DNA of 64,000 bases from Actinomycetes bacterium (GCA_025360105.1 JANYCT010000057.1:62001-126000), one strand, 5' to 3'. Shown: positions 47,904 through 57,722, counted from the first letter of the stretch. Notes: a model not told the origin generated them from the sequence alone. Translations and numbers: made by a program.

Positions 47904-48569
47904 ATGAATGCCAGCGCAATGAAGGCCAGCCCAACGAAGGCCAGCCCAACGAAGGCCGGCCCGGTGAAGGTCACCACCCGGCGGCGCCCGGGTCGCCCGG
48001 CCGGCGGCCAGCACGTGGTGAACCGCCAACTCGTGCTCGACGCCGCGGAACGAGCCATTCGACGCGACGGTCCAACCGTGTCACTCGAGGCGATCGCGGT
48101 GGAGGCCGGCGTTACCAAGCCAGTCGTGTACGCACGTGTCGGAGGTCGCGCCGAGGTCGCCAACGCCTTGTCCGAGCGTCTCGCCGATCGCATCATGAGT
48201 GCCGTGTTCGCCGCTATTCAGGGCAAGCCGATCGGGCGGGCCACGCTCGTGTCGTTCCTGGTCGCCAATCTCGAGGTCGTCGCAGCGAATCGCGAACTGT
48301 TCCTGTATGTCACCGGCGGCACCTCCGACGACACACCACTTCGCACACTGCACCTCGCCCGTCATTCAGCGCTGCCGCTTGCCGAGGTGCTCGCCAACTG
48401 GCGTTCATCGAACGCGCGCGACGCGGCTGTCGCTATCCCGTGGGCGTACGGCGTGATCGGCATGCTTCATCTGGTGTCCCTGTGGTGGATCAACGAATCC
48501 GACACGCCCGCACCGCAGCTCGCCGAACAACTCGCCGAACTGCTCTGGAGCGGATTGGCCACAGAATGA
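47904..48569 (+). CDS. TetR/AcrR-family transcriptional regulator
   Basis: RQLVLDAAERAIRRDGPTVSLEAIAVEAGVTKPVVYARVGGRAEVANAL. Confidence 0.92.
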   Translation: MNASAMKASPTKASPTKAGPVKVTTRRRPGRPAGGQHVVNRQLVLDAAERAIRRDGPTVSLEAIAVEAGVTKPVVYARVGGRAEVANALSERLADRIMSAVFAAIQGKPIGRATLVSFLVANLEVVAANRELFLYVTGGTSDDTPLRTLHLARHSALPLAEVLANWRSSNARDAAVAIPWAYGVIGMLHLVSLWWINESDTPAPQLAEQLAELLWSGLATE

Positions 48570-49642
48570 GCGGCGTTCCTGCCCCGTCGGGCACACCGAC
48601 GACGCTTGATGAGATCACCGTTCACTGGATGCAGCGCGTTCTTGGGCTCAACATCGACTCCATCGAGGTGCAGCCCATCGCGGAGGGCGAGGGTTTCATG
48701 GGCCAACTCGCTCGCGTCACCCTGCACAGTTCTGATGTCGGCGCGGCCCGATCCGTCATCGTGAAGTTGCCCACCGCAGACCCGGGCGGTCAGTTCATCG
48801 GGCAGATGATGCGCGTCTGGGAGCGCGAGCACTGCTTTTACCGAGACGTCGCGCCACAGCTGAACATCCGCGTCCCTCGCGCACTGGTGAACATCGCAGA
48901 GCCACCCTGTCTGGTGCTCGAGGATCTCGCTCCCGCAGTTCCCGGGGATCATGTCGCAGGCGCCACCTTGGAGCAGGCCCAACGGGCTATCGACGTGCTG
49001 GCCCGCCATCACGCGGCCTGGTTCGAACACCCGATGCTCACATCGCTGGATTGGATGCCGGGACTCGACGATCCCTCGGTGCTTGCCCTGGCCCCCACGT
49101 TCGCCATTGGTTGGCCGATGTTCCTCGAACGCTTCGGCAACGAACTTCCCAGCCGCTGCCTGCGATGGTGCGAGCAGTTCGTCGAGACCATCCCGGAGTG
49201 GATCGCGACGCACTTCGACGATCCGGTCACGATCACGCACGGCGACTTCCGACTCGACAACCTGTTTTTCGGCGACGGCGGCGAGGTATCGGTCATCGAC
49301 TGGCAACTCAGCATGCGCGGGCCGGGGCAGGCCGACCTGGTGTACTTCTGCGCGAACAACCTCACCACCCTCATGCGACGCGAGCACGAGGACGAGCTGA
49401 TCGAACGGTACGTCGATGCGCTGCATGCCAATGGCGTGCCCACCGACGCCGTCACCTTGGCCGGAGTGCGCCACGGTTACTTGGAAGGTCTGCTCTTCTA
49501 CGCGGTGTCGTTCGGCGCAAGTCTGCTCACGATCAACCCTGCCAACGAGCGAGGTGTGGCCCTGTTCGAAGTGCTCGTGCATCGCACCTTCACAGCAGTT
49601 GACGATCTCGATGTGGGCACCCTGATGGGCTTCGCCGGCTGA
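48566..49642 (+). CDS. Phosphotransferase family protein (APH/EcKL-like)
   Basis: PPCLVLEDLAP; ITHGDFRLDNLFF; VIDWQLSMRGPGQADLVYF (Brenner and DFG-like motifs). Confidence 0.9.
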   Translation: MSGVPAPSGTPTTLDEITVHWMQRVLGLNIDSIEVQPIAEGEGFMGQLARVTLHSSDVGAARSVIVKLPTADPGGQFIGQMMRVWEREHCFYRDVAPQLNIRVPRALVNIAEPPCLVLEDLAPAVPGDHVAGATLEQAQRAIDVLARHHAAWFEHPMLTSLDWMPGLDDPSVLALAPTFAIGWPMFLERFGNELPSRCLRWCEQFVETIPEWIATHFDDPVTITHGDFRLDNLFFGDGGEVSVIDWQLSMRGPGQADLVYFCANNLTTLMRREHEDELIERYVDALHANGVPTDAVTLAGVRHGYLEGLLFYAVSFGASLLTINPANERGVALFEVLVHRTFTAVDDLDVGTLMGFAG

Positions 49643-49678
49643 TTCGCCAGCTCACGAGACGACGCCCCCGACAAACAA

Positions 49679-49693
49679 CTTACCGGGGGTAGA
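49679..49693. promoter_or_regulatory. Imperfect TTAC-N5-GTAG element resembling the TetR operator
   Basis: ACAACTTACCGGGGGTAGAT versus ACAACTTACTCAGAGTAAGT at 47814-47833. Confidence 0.45.
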
Positions 49694-49723
49694 TTTATCG
49701 TTTCGGGAGTGTTACTGTCCGGT

Positions 49724-50215
49724 ATGGCCGGTGACTACGAAGACCTCACGGAGTGCGCGCTCTCCCCGGAACTCGAAACCAAGTTGGTGAACACCCAGCG
49801 TGAATGTGTCTTCATGTGGACCAACGCGTCGAACGAGGCATTCGGCGTCGTGATGTCGTATCTCCCCAAAGACGGCAAGCTCTGGCTCACTGCCGCTGAG
49901 CGCCGCAAGCGAATCGCTGCGATCCGACGCTTCCCCCGAGCCTCTGTCTGCATCAACAGCTCGGGTTCGCGCATGGGCGGCGGCAAGACCGTCACCTACA
50001 AGGGCACCTGCGTGGTGCACGACGACCGTGAAACCAAGGACTGGTTCTACCCCGAGTTCGCGAACTCCCTCCGGTCCGACAGCGCTGATGCGGCACGCGT
50101 CTTCCAGGAATTCCTCGACTCGCCGCATCGGGTCGTGATCGAGTTCGTACCCGACTACACGCTCAGTTTCGACGCATCGCTCATGTGGGCACGCTCACCC
50201 GATGTCGTCTCCTGA
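49724..50215 (+). CDS. Pyridoxamine 5'-phosphate oxidase-fold protein
   Basis: VNTQRECVFMWTNASNEAFGVVMSYLPKDGKLWLTAAERRKRIAAIRRFPRASVCI split-barrel pattern. Confidence 0.85.
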   Translation: MAGDYEDLTECALSPELETKLVNTQRECVFMWTNASNEAFGVVMSYLPKDGKLWLTAAERRKRIAAIRRFPRASVCINSSGSRMGGGKTVTYKGTCVVHDDRETKDWFYPEFANSLRSDSADAARVFQEFLDSPHRVVIEFVPDYTLSFDASLMWARSPDVVS

Positions 50216-50256
50216 GATCGAACACCGCAATCCAGACCGAACAACGAGGAGAACCC

Positions 50257-51609
50257 ATGTCCACCACCGAAGACCTTCCCCTCCACCTGCGTGGCAATGG
50301 CGCGCCGGTGTTCGAGGAGCGAACGCTCACCGACTTGCACATCGTCGGCACCATCCCAGCCGAGCTCGACGGCCGCTATCTGCGCAACGGCGCGAACCCG
50401 ATCACGGGGATGAGCGAGCACCCCTTCATCGGTGATGGCATGGTCCACGGCATCCGCCTTCGCGGCGGTCAGGCTGAGTGGTACCGCAACCGTTACGTGC
50501 AGACTCCGTTCATGAGCGACCCAGACCGGGTGATCATCGACGCAGGCGCGAGCCTCACCGACATGGCCCAGTCGAAGGCGAACACCAACGTCATCGGACA
50601 CGCCGGCATGATCCTCGCGCTCGAAGAGGGACACTTCCCGTATCTGCTCGATGGCAATCTCGAAACGGTCGGACCGACCAGCTTCGACGGTGTCCTCACC
50701 GGGCCGTTCACAGCGCATCCGAAGATATGCCCGGCGACCGGTGAGTTGATCGCGTTCGGTTACAGCATGTTGGAGCCATACCTCACCTACCTGCGCGTAT
50801 CGGCAGACGGCCGGCTGGTTCAGAAGGAGAACATCACGGTGGGCGGACCAACGATGATGCACGACTTCAACATCACCCGCAACCACGTGATCTTCATGGA
50901 CCTGCCCGCGGTGTTCGACATCGAGATGGCCATTCGTGGCGAGATGCCGATCCGTTGGGGCGAGGACTATCCGTCGCGACTCGGCGTGATGCCGCGCGAC
51001 GGCAACGACTCCACCGTCACCTGGTACGACATCAACCCGTGTTATGTGTTCCACCCGATGAACGCCTACGAGGACGGCACCAAGATCGTGCTCGATGTCG
51101 CCCGCCTCGATCACATCTGGCGCGACGGACCGATGGACTTCCCGCCGCCCACCCTGTATCGCTGGACCATCGACACCGCCACCGGGCGCGTGGCCGAGGA
51201 ACAGATCGACGACATGCCAGCAGAGTTCCCGCGGGTTGCTGATTCGGTGGTCGGCCACAAGCATCGCTACGGCTATGCGTTGGGCATTCCCGACACCGAT
51301 GCATTCGTGAACCCGTTACTCGGGTCAGGCACGGTGCTCAAGTACGACCGCATCACCGGTGAGCGCACGTCAGCGAACATCGGCAGGGGGCGTATGCCCG
51401 GCGAGTCGGTGTTCGTGCCCGCTGCGGGTGGCACAGCCGAGGACGACGGATACTTGATGACATTCGTGTACGACGCGGCGTCGGACTCGAGCGAGTTCGT
51501 CATTCTCGATGCAGCAACGATGAGCGACGAGCCCATCGCCACGGTGCATCTGCCGCGCATCCCGTTTGGGTTCCACGGCAACTGGGTTCCGGCAGCGGTC
51601 GTCGGCTAG
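50257..51609 (+). CDS. Carotenoid oxygenase (RPE65/lignostilbene dioxygenase family)
   Basis: IPAELDGRYLRNGANPI; HPFIGDGMVHGIRLRGGQAEWYRNRYVQT; AHPKICPATGELIAFGY; MMHDFNITRNHVIFMDLP; VFHPMNAYEDG. Confidence 0.94.
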   Translation: MSTTEDLPLHLRGNGAPVFEERTLTDLHIVGTIPAELDGRYLRNGANPITGMSEHPFIGDGMVHGIRLRGGQAEWYRNRYVQTPFMSDPDRVIIDAGASLTDMAQSKANTNVIGHAGMILALEEGHFPYLLDGNLETVGPTSFDGVLTGPFTAHPKICPATGELIAFGYSMLEPYLTYLRVSADGRLVQKENITVGGPTMMHDFNITRNHVIFMDLPAVFDIEMAIRGEMPIRWGEDYPSRLGVMPRDGNDSTVTWYDINPCYVFHPMNAYEDGTKIVLDVARLDHIWRDGPMDFPPPTLYRWTIDTATGRVAEEQIDDMPAEFPRVADSVVGHKHRYGYALGIPDTDAFVNPLLGSGTVLKYDRITGERTSANIGRGRMPGESVFVPAAGGTAEDDGYLMTFVYDAASDSSEFVILDAATMSDEPIATVHLPRIPFGFHGNWVPAAVVG

Positions 51610-51630
51610 CTCGACCACGGGTACGGTTGG

Positions 51631-51658
51631 GTGATCGGTCCTTGGGGGGACCGATCAC
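51631..51658 (+). terminator. Terminator-like hairpin after the carotenoid oxygenase gene
   Basis: GTGATCGGTCC-TTGGGG-GGACCGATCAC, perfect 11-bp stem. Confidence 0.65.
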
Positions 51659-51739
51659 GCAATTGATCTTCTTTGGGAAAAGACAACAAGTGCAACCGCG
51701 TCGGCCCCGTCCAACGCAACAGACAATGGGGGAATCATC

Positions 51740-53092
51740 ATGGCCAGAGCATCTACCCGACACGGAGCGCGTCGCACGCGTCGACTGACGGTGTGTGCCG
51801 GACTGACAGCGTTCGCGCTGCTCGCCGGAGCATGCAGCAGCGACAAGGCCGCAACGCCCGGTACCAGTAAGGCGGGCACTACACCGGCAACCACCGGCGC
51901 CAGCACGTCCGGCACCACCGTCGATACCACGCCGACGAGCGCACCCACCAGCACGCTCGGGCCGGCCACCGGCAAAGAGATTCTCGTCGGACTCGTGAAC
52001 ACTGAAGGCACACCGGGTCTCGACTTCCCCGACATCCGGGTCGATATCGCGGCCTCGGTTGAATATCTCAACCAGCACGGCGGCTTTGGTGGTCGAAAGA
52101 TCACCCTCGCCAACTGCACCGCAAAGGGCAACCCCGAGTCATCGCAGGCCTGCGCTCAGGAACTCGTTGGCAAGAAGGTCGAACTGGTCATGATCGGTCT
52201 CGATTTGTTCGTCGACTATCCCACCTTCACGGCTGCGAAGATTCCCGTCATCGGCATGTTGCCCATCCTCGCTGGCGACTCGAACGCAAATGCACTTTTC
52301 CTCACCGGAGGCACGGCCACGGTGATGTCAGCAATCGCAGTGGTCGCACGCGACAAGTACAAGGCGACTTCGGTCGGCATCGTCAGCAGCAACAACGTTG
52401 GCGCCTCCGCCAACGCCACGGCGTTGAAGGCATCGCTCGACAAGGCCGGAATCGCGTCGAAGCTCGTCTCGGGCGGTGACAACGAAACCGACGCTGGCTA
52501 CCAGGGCCTGATGCGCGAGGCAGCTTCTGGCAATCCCACCGTCCTGGTCTCGTTGTACTCCGACGCCGGCTGCATCGGAACCATGCGCGGCCGTGCCGCT
52601 CTCGGCATCACCATCCCTGTGATGACCACGGGTATCTGTGCGAGTGCCGATGTCATCAAAGAAGTCGGTGACGATGCGGTCGGTTGGTCCTTCGTGGGCG
52701 TGCAGACAGCAAAGCCGGGACCTGATCTGACTAGGACCCAGACCATCTTGGCTCCCGTGCAGAGCCCGCCGGTCGTTCCGGCATCGGATCTCGATCCGAA
52801 CAGCCTCAGCCTGGGTGGTATCGGCTACCTGATGATCATGTCGCTCGCGAAGTATTCGAACGACGTGGCCGCCAAAGGCACAGAGGTCACCGGACAGTCG
52901 ATCTACGACTACCTCAAGACAGCCAAGGGCCTCACCCTCGCCGGAGGCACGCTGCCGGTCGAGTGCGGCGCCCTCGCCACCTACTCGTCGATCTGCTCGT
53001 TCCAGTTCCCCTTCGCCGAATACAACAAGGGAGTGGGCGTCAAGACGGTGCCGGGCCTCGAAGCCGTCGACAGCAGGTCGTTGCTGCCGTGA
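51740..53092 (+). CDS. ABC transporter substrate-binding lipoprotein (Leu/Ile/Val-type, Peripla_BP_6)
   Basis: Signal with LLAGACSS lipobox; EILVGLVNTEGTPGLDFPDIRVDIAASVEYLNQHGGFGGRKITLANC. Confidence 0.9.
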   Translation: MARASTRHGARRTRRLTVCAGLTAFALLAGACSSDKAATPGTSKAGTTPATTGASTSGTTVDTTPTSAPTSTLGPATGKEILVGLVNTEGTPGLDFPDIRVDIAASVEYLNQHGGFGGRKITLANCTAKGNPESSQACAQELVGKKVELVMIGLDLFVDYPTFTAAKIPVIGMLPILAGDSNANALFLTGGTATVMSAIAVVARDKYKATSVGIVSSNNVGASANATALKASLDKAGIASKLVSGGDNETDAGYQGLMREAASGNPTVLVSLYSDAGCIGTMRGRAALGITIPVMTTGICASADVIKEVGDDAVGWSFVGVQTAKPGPDLTRTQTILAPVQSPPVVPASDLDPNSLSLGGIGYLMIMSLAKYSNDVAAKGTEVTGQSIYDYLKTAKGLTLAGGTLPVECGALATYSSICSFQFPFAEYNKGVGVKTVPGLEAVDSRSLLP

Positions 53093-53120
53093 CATTCAAT
53101 CGGATGTGGCGCTCACTTCA

Positions 53121-55118
53121 ATGAGTGACTACTTCTTCTACGTGTTGCTCGGCAGTGGCGCCGGGGCGATCATCGCGGCGTTCGGACTCGGGTTGGTACT
53201 CACCTACCAGGGTTCGGGCGTCGTGAACTTCGCCTACGGCGCGATGGCGATGTGGTCCACCTACGTCTATGCCGACCTGCGCACGGGTTCATACCCGTTC
53301 CCTTTTCCGGGATTGCCGGGCCGATACCACTTCAACGGTGACGTCGGATACCGATGGGCGATGGTGATGTCCTTGGGCACGGCGGCGCTCGTCGGTCTCG
53401 GCGCGTACGTCTTGGTGTTCCGTCCGCTCCGACGCGCCCCGGCGCTCGCCAAGGTCGTTGCGAGCGTGGGTCTGCTCATCGTGTTCATCGCGCTCGTCGA
53501 GCGACGCTTCGCCGACACCCTCACGATCAGGGTCCCGGGAATCTTGCCGCGCCAGCCGGTGACCATCATGCGCAACCTCACCGTGCCGCGCGATGGGCTC
53601 TGGCTCGCACTGATCGTGGTCATCGCCACGGCAGTGCTGTGGACCGTCTACCGATATACACGGGTGGGCTTGTCTACCCGCGCGGCCGCCGAGAACGAAA
53701 AGGGTGCGGTCATTCTCGGGCTCTCTCCCGACTTCCTCGCCGGGCTGAACTGGGTTGTGGCAACGGTGTTCGGCAGCCTCATCGCCATTCTCGCGGCGCC
53801 GATGATCCAGCTCAGCTCAGGCATCTACACCTTCGGTTTCCTGATCCCTGCACTCGGCGCCGCGCTCATCGGCAAGTTCCGTTTCTTTTGGCCAACCGTC
53901 ATCACGGGTTTCCTGATCGGCATGGTGCAATCCACGTTCACCAAGCTGCAGAACGACCTCAGCTGGTTCCCGAAGTACGGCGCCCGCGAAGGCCTGCCGT
54001 TTCTCGTGATCATCATCGCGATGGTGGTACTCGGCGAGCGCCTGCCAGAACGCGGATCGGTCGACATGTGGAAACTCCCCAAAGTGCCGCCGGCCCACGT
54101 CACCCGGTTCAGCGTGCTCTTCCCCGTCGTTGCTGGCGTGGCCGCGCTCTTGCTCCTCGGGCCGTTGTGGCGCGGCGCGATCATGACCACCGTCATCGCA
54201 TCGGTCCTCGCTCTTGCGCTCGTCGTGATCACCGGCTTCGGTGGGCAGACCTCACTCGCGCAGATCGCGTTCGCCGGAATCGCCGGGTTTTCCCTGTCGA
54301 AGTTGGCAATGCATTGGCACGTGCCGTTTCCGTTCGCCCCGATTCTCGCAGCGCTCGTAGCCACCGCCTTCGGTGTACTGCTCGGCCTGCCGGCGATACG
54401 CGTACGTGGCACTAACTTGGCGATCATCACACTTGCGGGCGGCGTAGCGATTTCAGAATTCGTTTTCAAGAACCCCGCGTACGTCGGTGACAGCAGCACG
54501 GGTGGAGCAAAGATACCGAACCCGAAACTGGGGCGATGGGACTTTGGTTTGGTGTTGGGCTCCAAGTCGTCACGTCCGATTTTCGGCATCTTCCTCGTTG
54601 CCGTTGCTTTCGTGCTGTGCATCGCCGTTGCAAATATCCGGCGAAGTTCCACGGGCCGGCGAATGCTCGCGATTCGTTCGAACGAGCGCGCCGCTGCCTC
54701 GATCGGCATCAATGTCGCGACGGGCAAGTTGCTCGTGTTCGCGCTGTCGGCCTTCATCAGCGGCATCGGTGGCTGTCTCGTCGCCTACCGTTTCGGCACG
54801 ATCTCCGATGTCTCCTACGGCACGATCGCCTCGCTCACCGCGCTTGCGTTCGCGTACCTCGGCGGCATCACCAGCGTCAGCGGCGCGATCACTGCAGGAA
54901 TCGTTGGCACATCCGGACTTGCGTTCTTCGCGGGCAGCCGCGTCTACGGTTCGTTCGGGCGGTGGGAGGCACTCATCGGCGGCGTGTTGCTGATCTTCAC
55001 GGCGATCCAGAACCCCGAAGGCATCGCCGGCGCTTTCCGGGCCCAGGCCGCAGCGGCCCGACTCAAACGGTCACGCAAACTCGCTCCTGCACCGGTGCCA
55101 GTTCCCGAGCCGGCGTAG
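53121..55118 (+). CDS. ABC transporter permease, LivH-LivM fusion
   Basis: N-half GLGLVLTYQGSGVVNFAYGAMAMWSTY (LivH-like); C-half GFGGQTSLAQIAFAGIAGF...RSNERAAASIGINVATGKLLVFALSAFISGIGGCL (LivM-like). Confidence 0.92.
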   Translation: MSDYFFYVLLGSGAGAIIAAFGLGLVLTYQGSGVVNFAYGAMAMWSTYVYADLRTGSYPFPFPGLPGRYHFNGDVGYRWAMVMSLGTAALVGLGAYVLVFRPLRRAPALAKVVASVGLLIVFIALVERRFADTLTIRVPGILPRQPVTIMRNLTVPRDGLWLALIVVIATAVLWTVYRYTRVGLSTRAAAENEKGAVILGLSPDFLAGLNWVVATVFGSLIAILAAPMIQLSSGIYTFGFLIPALGAALIGKFRFFWPTVITGFLIGMVQSTFTKLQNDLSWFPKYGAREGLPFLVIIIAMVVLGERLPERGSVDMWKLPKVPPAHVTRFSVLFPVVAGVAALLLLGPLWRGAIMTTVIASVLALALVVITGFGGQTSLAQIAFAGIAGFSLSKLAMHWHVPFPFAPILAALVATAFGVLLGLPAIRVRGTNLAIITLAGGVAISEFVFKNPAYVGDSSTGGAKIPNPKLGRWDFGLVLGSKSSRPIFGIFLVAVAFVLCIAVANIRRSSTGRRMLAIRSNERAAASIGINVATGKLLVFALSAFISGIGGCLVAYRFGTISDVSYGTIASLTALAFAYLGGITSVSGAITAGIVGTSGLAFFAGSRVYGSFGRWEALIGGVLLIFTAIQNPEGIAGAFRAQAAAARLKRSRKLAPAPVPVPEPA

Positions 55119-55184
55119 ACGACCGTCCCGCTGGCGAACCCGCGGCACCGGATGTCCTCGCCCCCGCAGCACACCGTTCGCGAA

Positions 55185-55215
55185 TGCTGAGCGCACGTCT
55201 TCGGTGCGCTCAGCA
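55185..55215 (+). terminator. Hairpin terminator after ABC permease
   Basis: TGCTGAGCGCAC-GTCTTCG-GTGCGCTCAGCA, perfect 12-bp stem. Confidence 0.7.
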
Positions 55216-55251
55216 TTCACAAAGCCAGTTGGAGGGCACTCGCACGCAACG

Positions 55252-55327
55252 TGGAGCCCAAGGCGGGAATCGAACCCGCGACCTACGCATTACGAGTGCG
55301 TTGCTCTACCGACTGAGCTACCTGGGC
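55252..55327 (-). tRNA. tRNA-Thr (anticodon CGT)
   Basis: GCCCAGGTAGCTCAGTCGGTAGAGCAACGCACTCGTAATGCGTAGGTCGCGGGTTCGATTCCCGCCTTGGGCTCCA folds as cloverleaf; loop CTCGTAA; CCA encoded. Confidence 0.96.
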
Positions 55328-55406
55328 ACAGACCCCAATGCTAGCGGCGAGCGACAGGCTGACCCACCCGCATTCCCGACCCGGATGCCCAACCCAGGTT
55401 TCGGGG

Positions 55407-55931
55407 CTATCCCGATTCGTCGGATGGCGCCATCTTGGTGCCGGGCCCGTAGTAGCGCCGGTGCCAGATGCCGCGCGGATCCTCGCCGGGTAGTGGCATT
55501 CGCCACGTGGACACGAGCGAGGTCGCTGCGGTGAGGTCGACGGCGCACAGCGCGCGGGGCTGGTCGTCGGTGCCGTCCACATACGCGTTCGCCGCTTCGA
55601 CGGGAATGTAGCGCGACGCAATCGCACGATAGAGGTGCTGCCACAGCCGATCACGACCCGGTTCGTACCGCACTTGCATATGGCCCTGAACCGTTACCTT
55701 GCGATACGGCGCTTCGTCTTCGTCGACAGAGATGCCGACCCGCGGATCGCGCAGCATGTTCTGCCAGATCACCGCAGGCTCACGCGGCGTGAAGCACAGC
55801 AGATCGCCGTCCATGATGAACCACAACGGCACAACTCGCGGCATACCGCCGGCGTCGACGGTGGCGATGCGCGCAAGATGATTCGGCTCGGCAAGAAACG
55901 AAAAGACTTCGTCGGTCGACAGCTTCGGCAC
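55407..55931 (-). CDS. PNPOx-fold (possibly F420- or flavin-binding) protein
   Basis: FLAEPNHLARIATVDAGGMPRVVPLWFIMDGDLLCFTPREPAVIWQNMLRDPRVGISVDEDEAPYRKVTVQG. Confidence 0.88.
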   Translation of the reverse strand: MPKLSTDEVFSFLAEPNHLARIATVDAGGMPRVVPLWFIMDGDLLCFTPREPAVIWQNMLRDPRVGISVDEDEAPYRKVTVQGHMQVRYEPGRDRLWQHLYRAIASRYIPVEAANAYVDGTDDQPRALCAVDLTAATSLVSTWRMPLPGEDPRGIWHRRYYGPGTKMAPSDESG

Positions 55932-55947
55932 GGTGTTGGTCTAGCCG

Positions 55948-56997
55948 TTACCGGGTCATCGAGGGAAGTCCGAGCAACAGTGCTTGCAACAGCAACGGTT
56001 CATTCGGATTGCGTTCGAGCGAGTCCAGCGACCCGTGAATGCGCGAAATTGCCGTCGCCGCTGACTCCGGCCGGGCGAGCGTGCCGTCGACGAGCGCGTC
56101 TCGATACGACCGCGCGAGCGTTGTCAGACCCGAGCGAAGCTCGTCGGTTCGATGTCGGCGCAGTTCGCGCTTGTGTCGTTCCTCGAGTGCCTTCTTACCG
56201 CTGCCGCGCTCGCCCATCGCAGCAATGCGTTCTTCGAGCGAGATCACCTCGCCGGCCTGACGCTCGACCAGCGGAACAGCAGCGGCTTCGATCGCGTCGA
56301 GGATCTCCTCGACAGCGGCCACAACTACCTGACCCGTGCCGTCGAGGCGATAGGGCGCAGATGCGAACAGCTCGCGCCGCGCAACGAGATGGGGATCGTT
56401 TGCGAGGAGTCGGGCACGCGAGAGATCGCCTGCCGCCGCTTCGGCTGACTGCACGGCGCGGGCCGACTCGACGCCCTCGGCGATCAGCGTCGCCGCTACA
56501 ACATCGTCAGCGATCGCAGTGAACTCGATACGCACGCAACGCGAGGCAATCGTCACCAGCTCCGGCGGCATGTAGTCGGCGAGCACGATGAACACCGTGC
56601 TGTCGGGTGGCTCCTCGATGGTCTTGAGCAACTTCGCCGCGGCGTCTGCACTGAGCAGATGGAACTCATCGAGGATGAGCACCTTACGGTCGCTCTCGTT
56701 CGGGGCAAGCGCAGCGAGACGCACGATCTCATCGGCTTGCTCGCGCGAGATCATCGCACCGACTCGGGCGAATTCGCGGACGTCGGGATGCTGACCGACG
56801 AGAGCCAATCGCGCGGCGCGGTGATCGGCGTCGTCGACTCCGGCAAGCAGCAGCGCAGCGAACGCCCGCGATGCTTCGTTCTTCGTGCTTCCGGGTGGCC
56901 CCACGAACAGATAGGCGTGCAGCGGATTGACAGCAGATGCCTGCAGACGCGCAACCGCGTGTGGTTGGCCAACAACCGATTGCCAGACACTCGCCAT
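55948..56997 (-). CDS. holB: DNA polymerase III subunit delta'
   Basis: VGQPHAVARLQASAVNPLHAYLFVGPPGSTKNEASRAFAALLL; KVLILDEFHLLSADAAAKLLKTIEEPPDSTVFIVLAD. Confidence 0.92.
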   Translation of the reverse strand: MASVWQSVVGQPHAVARLQASAVNPLHAYLFVGPPGSTKNEASRAFAALLLAGVDDADHRAARLALVGQHPDVREFARVGAMISREQADEIVRLAALAPNESDRKVLILDEFHLLSADAAAKLLKTIEEPPDSTVFIVLADYMPPELVTIASRCVRIEFTAIADDVVAATLIAEGVESARAVQSAEAAAGDLSRARLLANDPHLVARRELFASAPYRLDGTGQVVVAAVEEILDAIEAAAVPLVERQAGEVISLEERIAAMGERGSGKKALEERHKRELRRHRTDELRSGLTTLARSYRDALVDGTLARPESAATAISRIHGSLDSLERNPNEPLLLQALLLGLPSMTR

Positions 56998-57620
56998 CAG
57001 ATACCCAAACGGTCGAGGGTTGCCGAGCGCACATCGTGGGCAACCTCGTCCTTCGTACGCGTTCCGTCGACGACGACCCAGTGTCGCGGGTCTGCGGCGG
57101 CCATTGCTGTGAATCCAGCCCGAACACGAGCGTGGAAGGCAGCATCGGCCTGTTCAAAACGATCGAGGTCACGATTGCTCATCCGTTCAGCGAGCACCTC
57201 CACTCGCACGTCGATGAGGATGACCAACTCGGGCCACACACCACCGGTGGCCCAGTTGCTGATCTCGCGGACCTCGTCGAGTTCGAGACCTCGTCCGTAG
57301 CCCTGATACGCCAAGCTGGAATAGGCGCTACGGTCGCTGACGATGTGTCGGCCGAGGGCCAGCGCAGGGCCGACCAACTCCTGGAAATGCTGGGCCCGAT
57401 CTGCGGCGATGAGTAACGCTTCTGCCTTGTCAGCGAGATGGGTGTTGGCAGGATCGTGGAGCAGTGTGCGGATCTCATTGCCGATATGAGTACCGCCGGT
57501 TTCGCGGGTGAGCACAGCATCGAGCGCCGCAGCGAGGCGCGCCGCATGGGTGCTCTTGCCGCAGCCCTCAGCCCCCTCCAACGCGATGTATCGGCCGGGG
57601 TTCGTCACGCACAGCACCAT
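56997..57620 (-). CDS. tmk: Thymidylate kinase
   Basis: YIALEGAEGCGKSTHAARLAAAL; RETGGT; SDRSAYSSLAYQGYGRGL. Confidence 0.94.
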   Translation of the reverse strand: MVLCVTNPGRYIALEGAEGCGKSTHAARLAAALDAVLTRETGGTHIGNEIRTLLHDPANTHLADKAEALLIAADRAQHFQELVGPALALGRHIVSDRSAYSSLAYQGYGRGLELDEVREISNWATGGVWPELVILIDVRVEVLAERMSNRDLDRFEQADAAFHARVRAGFTAMAAADPRHWVVVDGTRTKDEVAHDVRSATLDRLGI

Positions 57621-57722
57621 ATCTGGTCGCCGCGCACCGACGGCGACGAGCACACGCGCTGGCGCGCTGCGCCAAACGCAAGTATCATATGTCGATATTC
57701 AAATCTCACTGAATGAGAGCTT

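Noticed and set aside
48566-49642. Aminoglycoside resistance gene
   Set aside because: APH-fold motifs are present, but the context (TetR/SDR catabolic genes) and divergence suggest a housekeeping or catabolic kinase-like family; resistance not supported.
55252-55327. tRNA-Thr as an integration site for a mobile element
   Set aside because: No integrase, direct repeat of the tRNA 3' end, or phage-like genes seen on either side.
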